This document shows positions 13,475 to 18,865 of a stretch of 18,865 bases of DNA, piece by piece; the stretch's first letter is position 1, and each line of letters starts with the position of its first letter. The position numbers and the translations under genes are program-made. The notes below the pieces were generated by a model that saw only the letters and a list, made by a program, of their open reading frames with translations, was not told the origin of the DNA and did no database searches. The DNA comes from JBDIAR01 sp039812545 (GTDB lineage: Bacteria > Actinomycetota > Actinomycetes > Actinomycetales > Dermatophilaceae), in contig JBDIAR010000052.1 in the NCBI GenBank assembly GCA_039812545.1, positions 1 to 18,865 of the forward strand, written 5' to 3'.

Positions 13475-15823
13475 TCAGCGGCCGAAGACTCGCGGCAACA
13501 ACGCCTGGTGGGTCTCCCGGAGTTCGGCCAGCCCGACGTGCATCAACCGGTGGGTATGCCGGTCGCCTCCCGGGCCGTCCACGATCAGCCCGTCGACGGA
13601 GTCGTCCACCTCGCCGAGGCGAAGACACGGCACGTCCCCGACCAGCGCGAGGAAGTCCGCGTCGCTGCCCGGCGTCACCGACACCAGCACCCGAGCGGTG
13701 GACTCCGCGAACAGCGCGACGAACGCGTCCACCCCGTCGCGCTCGCACAGCGGCGTGACCGACACCGACGCCCCGACGCCGCGGCGCAGCACCGACTCGG
13801 CCAACGCGATCGCCAGGCCGCCGTCCGAGAGGTCGTGCGCCGAGTCGAGCACCCCGGCCGCGACCGCAGACCGCAACACCTCGGCCAGCGACTGCTCGGC
13901 CGCCAGGTCGACCACCGGCGGGCGCCCGCCCAGATGGCCGTGCAGCGCGTGCGCCCACTCCGACCCGTCCAGTTCGTCCCGGGTCGTGCCGAGCAGGTAG
14001 ATGGCGGATGCGTCCACGACGAATCCCGAACCCGCCCGCACCGCGACATCGTCGAGGACGCCGAGCACCCCGACCACCGGCGTCGGATGGATCGCGACCT
14101 CTCCGGTCTGGTTGTAGAACGAAACGTTCCCGCCGGTGACCGGTATGCCGAGAGCCCGGCAGCCGTCCACGAGCCCTTCCACGGCCTGCTCGAACTGCCA
14201 CATCACTCCGGGATCCTCCGGCGAGCCGAAGTTCAGGCAGTCCGTGATCGCCAGCGGCAGCGCCCCCGTCGTCGCGACATTGCGATACGCCTCGGCCAGC
14301 GCGAGTTGCGCCCCGGCATACGGGTCGAGCTTGGCGAACCGGCCGTTGCAGTCGGTCGCCAGCGCGATCCCACGCCCGGTCTCCTCGTCGACCCGCAACA
14401 CGCCCGCGTCGTCCGGCTGCGCGAGCGCGGTGTTGCCGAGCACGTAACGGTCGTACTGGTCCGTCACCCACGACTTGTCGCACAGGTTCGGCGAACCCAG
14501 CAGCGCCAGCAGCGTGGCCCGCAACTCCTCACCGCTCGTGGGGCGGGGCAGTCGCGCGGCGCCGTCGGCCTGCAGGGCGTCCAGGTATGCCGGTCGCCGG
14601 ATCGGGCGTTGGTAAACCGGGCCGTCGTGTGCCACCGACCGCGGCGGCACGTCGACGATGACCTCGCCGTGCCAGGTGATGATCAGCCGGTCGCCGTCGG
14701 TGACCTCGCCGACCACCGTGGCCTCGACATCCCAGCGGTCGCAGATCGCGAGGAACTCCTCCAGGCGGGCCGGCTCGACGACGGCCATCATGCGTTCCTG
14801 CGATTCGGACATCAGGATCTCGCCGGCGTTGAGCGTCGGATCGCGCAGCGGGACGGTGTCCAGCTCGACATGCATACCGCCGGAACCAGCCGACGCCAGT
14901 TCGCTTGTAGCACAAGAGAGCCCAGCCGCGCCCAAGTCCTGTATGCCGGTGACGACGCCTGCGGCATACAGGTCCAGACAGCACTCGATGAGGATCTTCT
15001 CCTTGAACGGGTCGCCCACCTGGACGCTCGGCCGCTTGACCGGGCCATCCTCGGAAAAGGTTTCCGAGGCCAGGATGGAGGCGCCCCCGATCCCGTCGCC
15101 GCCGGTCTTGGCGCCGAAGAGGACCACCTTGTTGCCGACCCCCGTGGCGTGCGCGAGGTGCAGGTCCTCGTGCCGCAGCGCCCCGACGCACAGCGCGTTC
15201 ACCAGCGGATTGCCCTGGTAACAGTCGTCGAAGACGACCTCGCCGCCGATATTGGGCAGACCGAGGCAGTTGCCGTAACCGCCCACCCCGGCGACGATCC
15301 CGGGGAGCACCCGGGCGGTGTCCGGATGGGAGATATTGCCGAACCGCAACGGATCCATGACCCCGATCGGCCGAGCGCCCATCGACATGATGTCGCGGAC
15401 GATGCCGCCGACGCCGGTGGCGGCGCCCTGGTACGGCTCGACATAGCTCGGGTGGTTGTGCGACTCGACCTTGAAGGTGACCGCCCAGCCGCCGCCGATG
15501 TCGATGACGCCGGCGTTCTCTCCGATGCCGGCCAGCGTCTTGCCGAGCGGGGTTTCGTCCGGCAGCGTGCCGAACTTGCGCAGGTGCACCTTGCTCGACT
15601 TGTACGAGCAGTGTTCGGACCACATGACCGAGTACATCGCGAGTTCGGCGACCGTCGGCCGTCGCCCGAGGATCTCCTTGACCCTCTCGAACTCGTCCTC
15701 CTTCATTCCCAAGGCAGCCCAAGGCAATTCGTGGTCGGGGGTACTCATGGCGTGGGCCACGGTGTCGAGCTGGGCGCCCGTCGCGCCCGCCCCTTGCGGA
15801 CTCGAAGTCTCCTGCGCGGCCAT
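13475..15823 (-). CDS. purL: Phosphoribosylformylglycinamidine synthase, large subunit
   Basis: The synthetase subunit that, with PurQ and PurS, converts FGAR, glutamine and ATP to FGAM, step 4 of IMP synthesis. At 782 residues it is the small PurL type, lacking the fused glutaminase of the long form. Landmarks are MWSEHCSYKSSKVHLRKF, the ATP-site region FKVESHNHPSYVEPYQGAAT, GVGGIVRDIMSMGARPI, LGAAGLSCATSELA and CLNFGSPEDP. The second half repeats the fold with VTGGNVSFYNQT and HDLSDGGLAIALAES. The ATG at 15823 shares its A with the purQ stop (TGATG). It converges with the DUF559 gene. A 9-bp stem with a 3-base loop occurs within the coding region at 15049-15069. Confidence 0.98.
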   Translation of the reverse strand: MAAQETSSPQGAGATGAQLDTVAHAMSTPDHELPWAALGMKEDEFERVKEILGRRPTVAELAMYSVMWSEHCSYKSSKVHLRKFGTLPDETPLGKTLAGIGENAGVIDIGGGWAVTFKVESHNHPSYVEPYQGAATGVGGIVRDIMSMGARPIGVMDPLRFGNISHPDTARVLPGIVAGVGGYGNCLGLPNIGGEVVFDDCYQGNPLVNALCVGALRHEDLHLAHATGVGNKVVLFGAKTGGDGIGGASILASETFSEDGPVKRPSVQVGDPFKEKILIECCLDLYAAGVVTGIQDLGAAGLSCATSELASAGSGGMHVELDTVPLRDPTLNAGEILMSESQERMMAVVEPARLEEFLAICDRWDVEATVVGEVTDGDRLIITWHGEVIVDVPPRSVAHDGPVYQRPIRRPAYLDALQADGAARLPRPTSGEELRATLLALLGSPNLCDKSWVTDQYDRYVLGNTALAQPDDAGVLRVDEETGRGIALATDCNGRFAKLDPYAGAQLALAEAYRNVATTGALPLAITDCLNFGSPEDPGVMWQFEQAVEGLVDGCRALGIPVTGGNVSFYNQTGEVAIHPTPVVGVLGVLDDVAVRAGSGFVVDASAIYLLGTTRDELDGSEWAHALHGHLGGRPPVVDLAAEQSLAEVLRSAVAAGVLDSAHDLSDGGLAIALAESVLRRGVGASVSVTPLCERDGVDAFVALFAESTARVLVSVTPGSDADFLALVGDVPCLRLGEVDDSVDGLIVDGPGGDRHTHRLMHVGLAELRETHQALLPRVFGR

Positions 15824-16506
15824 CAGGCGTTCACCGCCTCGGCGAGCCCCCGGGACAGGACCGAGGTGAAGAACGTGAGTCCGTCCGTCGACGGTCCGAA
15901 CCCCGGCTCGACACAGTGCTCCGGGTGCGGCATCAGCCCGACGATATTGCCGCGGTCGTTGGTGATCCCGGCGATGTCGCGATACGACCCGTTGGGGTTG
16001 TCGCCGAGGTAGCGGAAGACGACGCGCCCCTCCCCTTCGAGTTCGTCGAGGGTATGCCGGTCCGCGACGAAGCCGCCCTCGCCGTTCTTCAAGACGACGG
16101 TGATTTCCTGGCCCTGGGTGAAGTCGGACGTCCACGCGGTCTGGACGTTTTCCACCACGAGGCGCTGGTCGACGCAGTTGAACTTGCGGTGGTCGTTGCG
16201 GATGAGCGCCCCCGGCAGCAGGTGCGATTCGCAGAGGATTTGGAAGCCGTTGCAGATGCCGAGCACCGGCAGACCGCCACGGGCCGCCGGGATGAGGACC
16301 TCCATGACGGGCGCGAAGCGCGCGATGGCGCCACAGCGCAGGTAGTCCCCGTAAGAGAAGCCGCCCGGCAGGATCACCGCGTCGACGCCGCGCAGATCGG
16401 CGTCCTTGTGCCACAACGCAACCGACTCTCCACCGGCGGCGCGCACCGCGCGCGCGGCATCCCGGTCGTCCAATGACCCCGGGAAGGTCACGACGCCGAC
16501 CTTCAT
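15823..16506 (-). CDS. purQ: Phosphoribosylformylglycinamidine synthase, glutaminase subunit
   Basis: A class I glutamine amidotransferase of 227 residues that supplies ammonia to PurL. The nucleophile is Cys85 in VLGICNGFQILCE, and the other catalytic residues are His194 and Glu196 in LMPHPEH. The N-terminus MKVGVVTFPGSLDDRDAARA and AVILPGGFSYGDYLRCGAIA are typical. The start ATG 16506 overlaps the purS stop by four bases (ATGA), and its stop overlaps purL, so the three subunits are translationally coupled, fitting a fixed complex. Intact and of normal length. Confidence 0.98.
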   Translation of the reverse strand: MKVGVVTFPGSLDDRDAARAVRAAGGESVALWHKDADLRGVDAVILPGGFSYGDYLRCGAIARFAPVMEVLIPAARGGLPVLGICNGFQILCESHLLPGALIRNDHRKFNCVDQRLVVENVQTAWTSDFTQGQEITVVLKNGEGGFVADRHTLDELEGEGRVVFRYLGDNPNGSYRDIAGITNDRGNIVGLMPHPEHCVEPGFGPSTDGLTFFTSVLSRGLAEAVNA

Positions 16507-16757
16507 CGGGGGTCCTCGGCGCGCACGGACACGACGTCTTCGATGACCGGGTTCGACAGCAGCTTGTCGGCCGCCTCGCGGGCCTGCGTCAAATGCGCCG
16601 CCGTCACCTCACCCTCGACCGTGATCTCGAAGCGCTTGCCCTGCCGGACGTCGGTGATCCCGACGAAGCCGAGTCGCGGTAGAGCCGCGTTCACAGCCTG
16701 TCCCTGCGGGTCGAGGATCTCGGGTTTGGGCATGACGTCGATGATGATTCGTCCCAT
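16503..16757 (-). CDS. purS: Phosphoribosylformylglycinamidine synthase, PurS subunit
   Basis: A small bridging subunit of 84 residues that docks PurQ onto PurL. It begins MGRIIIDVMPKPEILDPQGQ and contains the family core GKRFEITVEG. GGAGGG lies six bases before ATG 16757, a strong ribosome site. It is the first gene of purS-purQ-purL. The gap to the upstream hydrolase gene is only 49 bases and holds TAGGGT (16801-16796, minus strand), a possible -10, so the pur genes may have their own promoter or be read through from the hydrolase gene. Confidence 0.96.
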   Translation of the reverse strand: MGRIIIDVMPKPEILDPQGQAVNAALPRLGFVGITDVRQGKRFEITVEGEVTAAHLTQAREAADKLLSNPVIEDVVSVRAEDPR

Positions 16758-16806
16758 CGGGAACCCTCCGAAGCAGCGCGGCTGGATACGGCTCTACCCT
16801 ACCCAG

Positions 16807-17703
16807 CTACCGCTCGTCGACCGACACCCCCGGTGGCGCAGGCTGCGGGGGCCGGCCCTTCAACCGGACGTCGAGCCAATCACCGACGAGCTGAGCGGTC
16901 AGCTCGAGTTGCCTCGATCGTGGAAGCGTGCCGGAGTCACAACCGAACCCGCCCCACGACGCCTCGTCCACGAAGCCGCAGTGCGACCCGCCCGCGATCG
17001 CCACCCACCTGCTTTCCCTCGGTGACACCGCATACATCGTCCGAGTTACCCCGGGCGGGACGAGCGTGTCCTGGCTGCCGACGACGAACAACACCGGGAC
17101 GCGAAGGCGTCCGGCCGCGGCCACCGCCGACGGGCGGGTCTCGGCGGCGGCCAGCGTTGCGATCGCCGTGAACCGCGCGTGGTCCTGGGCCGCCAGTAGC
17201 GCGGCGCCCCCGCCCATGGAGTGCCCGACGAGGCCCTGTCCCTCGCCACCACCGGACGCCGCCGGCACATGAGTGCGCGCCCATTCGGCGCAGGCGATGA
17301 GGTCCGCCGCGAGCCCGGCATGGCTGGGTAGCGGCTCGGTGGCGCTTTCCGGAGCGATGACGACGTAGCCGCGGGCGGCCAGCGCTTCGATGATCGTGGC
17401 GTAGTTGTCCGGCGGCTGAAGGAATCCGTGTCCGAAGACGACGACGGGGTATGCCGTGCCGACGCGCGGTTGAGCCACTCGTGCCGAGAACGTCCGCGAC
17501 CCGCTGGCGACGATCACCTCGGATTCGACGATTCGGTCGGCCGCGCCAGTGGGTCTGACTGTCGTCGCGCCGCTCGGGCGATCGGGGCTGGACGCGCTGC
17601 AGGCGGCCGTCCCGGCCGCCAGGGCCACGCCGAGTAGGGCGGCCATGGCCGCGGCCGACAGCTTCGCGGCCGGCGCACGGCTTGGCTCGACCGGGGGTGT
17701 CAT
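16807..17703 (-). CDS. Secreted alpha/beta-hydrolase lipoprotein
   Basis: A 298-residue hydrolase of the dienelactone hydrolase/chlorophyllase/polyesterase-like group. The signal sequence has a hydrophobic core at about 15-31 and a lipobox GTAAC (Cys35), so it should be anchored on the outer face of the membrane. The nucleophile is Ser162 in GLVGHSMGGG, the acid Asp212 in GSQDTLVP, the base His241 in AGGSHCGF; FGHGFLQPPDNY (90-101) forms the oxyanion-hole region. Cys242 and Cys255 could form a disulfide. The ATG at 17703 has GGAG six bases upstream and follows the GNAT stop by three bases, so the two are co-transcribed. An ester substrate is likely; which one is unknown. Confidence 0.88.
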   Translation of the reverse strand: MTPPVEPSRAPAAKLSAAAMAALLGVALAAGTAACSASSPDRPSGATTVRPTGAADRIVESEVIVASGSRTFSARVAQPRVGTAYPVVVFGHGFLQPPDNYATIIEALAARGYVVIAPESATEPLPSHAGLAADLIACAEWARTHVPAASGGGEGQGLVGHSMGGGAALLAAQDHARFTAIATLAAAETRPSAVAAAGRLRVPVLFVVGSQDTLVPPGVTRTMYAVSPRESRWVAIAGGSHCGFVDEASWGGFGCDSGTLPRSRQLELTAQLVGDWLDVRLKGRPPQPAPPGVSVDER

Positions 17704-17706
17704 CGG

Positions 17707-18774
17707 TCACTCCACTCGCAGCCGTGGACCGCTGGTCAACTCGTGGACGCAGGTCGCAGCCGTGGTCCGGTACCCCAGCCCCTCGTAGAGCCGCAGCGCC
17801 CCGGACGCGTTGGCGGCGTCGACGCCGATGCCCGCCGCCTGCAAGCCGGCCGCCGCGAACCTGCGCATCGACTCACCGAGGAGCGCTCCGGCCACCCCCC
17901 GGCCACGGTGGTCGGCGAGTACACCCAGTTCGTCGGTGTACCCCTCCGAGTAACCCTGCGGCTCCCAATCCTGCTCGTATGCCGCGTTCAGCGCGGCAGC
18001 CACGACGGCGCCGGTCGCTTCGTCGACCGCCAGCACCGACAACTGCGGCCGGAACGATTGTGCCGCAATCTGATCGGCCCACATCTGGGCGCTGCAGTCG
18101 ACGTGGCCCCAATGGTCCCGGAAGGCCCGGTCCATGACGGCGTGAACCTCGCGGGATCGCTCCGGGTCCCAGTCGATGAGTCGGATGCCCGCGGGAGTCT
18201 GGCGCCGGACGGGTTCGCCGGTCAGTGGGAGGGACATCTCGAAGAAGTACCGCTGGGTCGACAGGCCGAATCTTTCGGCGAGATCCCGCACGTCGCCCTG
18301 CTCGACGGGCGCGTAGAGACGAAGCACCAACGGCCCGAAGCCCTCTCCCGCGCTCCGAGTATCGGTGTCCCAGGCCTTGGCATGGCCGAGTTCCCAGGCC
18401 AACAGCGCCCGGCCGATCCCCGCATTGCGACGGGCCGGGTGAACGGTGCCGCCGAGGAAGACCCGCCGCACCTCGGTCAGCTCGCGGTTGCAGCCGGACC
18501 AGCCCAGCGCGACCACCGCCCCGTGGCCATCCCGTCCGACGATCAGGTCGGCCTCGGGCTGCGATCGCGGCGAGTCCCAGAAGTCTTCGAGCCGGTCCAG
18601 GCTCATGCGTTCGGGGTTTCGGTCGTGGGCGTCCGACGCGGCGTAGAGCGCCGCGTACTCGGACAGCTCCCCACGGTCGGGCACGTGCCAGGTCAACCCG
18701 GGCAGCGCTTCCAACTGGGCACGAGCGGCGGACTCGGACGGAATCGAGGCAAGGGTCGGCACGGCATCGATCAT
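17707..18774 (-). CDS. Double-domain GNAT N-acetyltransferase
   Basis: A 355-residue protein with two GNAT folds in tandem. The N-terminal domain carries the acetyl-CoA loop in GGTVHPARRNAGIGRALLAW (108-127), and the C-terminal one in LGVLADHRGRGVAGALLGES (283-302), followed by the typical end ASGALRLYEGLGYRTT (323-338). The R/Q-x-x-G-x-G/A pattern is intact in both (RRNAGIG, HRGRGVA). Mycothiol synthase has this two-domain layout, but similarity outside the motifs is not evident to me, so I leave the substrate open. I chose ATG 18774; a TTG at 18798 would add eight residues. It is coupled to the hydrolase gene downstream. Confidence 0.85.
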   Translation of the reverse strand: MIDAVPTLASIPSESAARAQLEALPGLTWHVPDRGELSEYAALYAASDAHDRNPERMSLDRLEDFWDSPRSQPEADLIVGRDGHGAVVALGWSGCNRELTEVRRVFLGGTVHPARRNAGIGRALLAWELGHAKAWDTDTRSAGEGFGPLVLRLYAPVEQGDVRDLAERFGLSTQRYFFEMSLPLTGEPVRRQTPAGIRLIDWDPERSREVHAVMDRAFRDHWGHVDCSAQMWADQIAAQSFRPQLSVLAVDEATGAVVAAALNAAYEQDWEPQGYSEGYTDELGVLADHRGRGVAGALLGESMRRFAAAGLQAAGIGVDAANASGALRLYEGLGYRTTAATCVHELTSGPRLRVE

Positions 18775-18865
18775 GGCCGACCGTCCAGATCCCGCCAAGC
18801 GAGTTCGCGCCTCACGGTTTCGGTCGTCGTCACGTCTACGCCGCCACGGTATGCCGTTGTGCCGG

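Larger units (their letters stand above)
180..18856. repeat. Dispersed 7-mer GTATGCC / GGCATAC (33 copies)
   Basis: Hand count, first base of each copy. GTATGCC on the plus strand: 180, 1328, 3273, 4895, 5881, 8649, 8774, 10139, 11310, 11324, 13554, 14143, 14585, 14941, 16052, 17449, 17977, 18850. GGCATAC: 1206, 2289, 3736, 4743, 5447, 5966, 6445, 6993, 7407, 8266, 10906, 11677, 12506, 14315, 14963. Many extend to GGTATGCC or CCGGTATGCC. No gap exceeds about 1.4 kb. Near variants also occur (GACATACC at 5531, TGCATACC at 14871, GGCATATGG at 10918). Confidence 0.85.

Noticed and set aside
12414..14483. 689-codon minus-strand open frame across the DUF559 gene and purL
   Set aside because: It crosses two real genes in other frames and translates the hairpin as protein; no domain is visible.
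13385..16012. Long plus-strand open frame of 875 codons opposite purL
   Set aside because: It is antisense to a fully conserved purL/purQ and is rich in Arg, His, Asp and Gln as expected of a mirror frame in high-GC DNA; it has no recognisable domain.
17707..18774. Mycothiol synthase
   Set aside because: The tandem GNAT layout fits, but I could not see sequence specific to MshD, so only the family is called.
1..18865. CRISPR arrays, rRNA and tRNA genes
   Set aside because: No regularly spaced repeats and no rRNA- or tRNA-like sequence were found on either strand by reading.

Overview
The window is high-GC DNA (about 70% GC by eye) and is almost certainly from an actinomycete. The evidence is a BldC-type regulator, a DUF3073 protein, an Fe-S type PurF, the small PurS/PurQ/PurL form of FGAM synthase, frequent GTG starts and GTGA stop/start overlaps. 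The gene order resembles the purine neighbourhood of actinomycetes generally. Placement in the Micrococcales (Intrasporangiaceae-like) is only a guess.

Layout. Bases 1-414 hold no gene I can support, only two hairpins. A bldC-like gene (minus) and a DUF3073 gene (plus) diverge at 657/888. From 10615 down to 1203 everything is on the minus strand and tightly packed: a lipoprotein solute-binding protein, two permeases and an ATPase of an ABC importer; a fused glycerophosphodiester phosphodiesterase/inositol monophosphatase; a small sterol-carrier-like protein; a two-helix membrane protein; purF; a NUDIX hydrolase; and purM. Three plus-strand genes follow: a spermidine-synthase-like methyltransferase-fold protein, a histidine phosphatase, and a DUF559/AbiEi-like protein bracketed by two near-identical hairpins. 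The minus strand resumes with purL, purQ and purS, then an alpha/beta-hydrolase lipoprotein and a double GNAT acetyltransferase.

How the genes work together. PurF (step 1), PurS/Q/L (step 4) and PurM (step 5) of de novo IMP synthesis sit at the two ends. Between them lies an importer operon whose last gene could hydrolyse a glycerophosphodiester and remove a phosphate from an inositol or sugar phosphate. I infer uptake and breakdown of a phosphorylated polyol, possibly glycerophosphoinositol or inositol phosphate. The substrate is not proven by sequence.

Most unusual signals. (1) The 7-mer GTATGCC/GGCATAC occurs 33 times by hand count, on both strands, in all six coding phases and outside genes, and it accounts for most of the rare ATA codons. 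It looks like a genome-wide DNA-level motif. (2) A DUF559 nuclease-like gene sits between two direct copies of a long hairpin, a possible small selfish or self-regulated unit. (3) A 36-base palindrome lies at the start of the first permease gene. (4) The phosphodiesterase/phosphatase is a fusion whose phosphodiesterase half lacks a conserved lysine.
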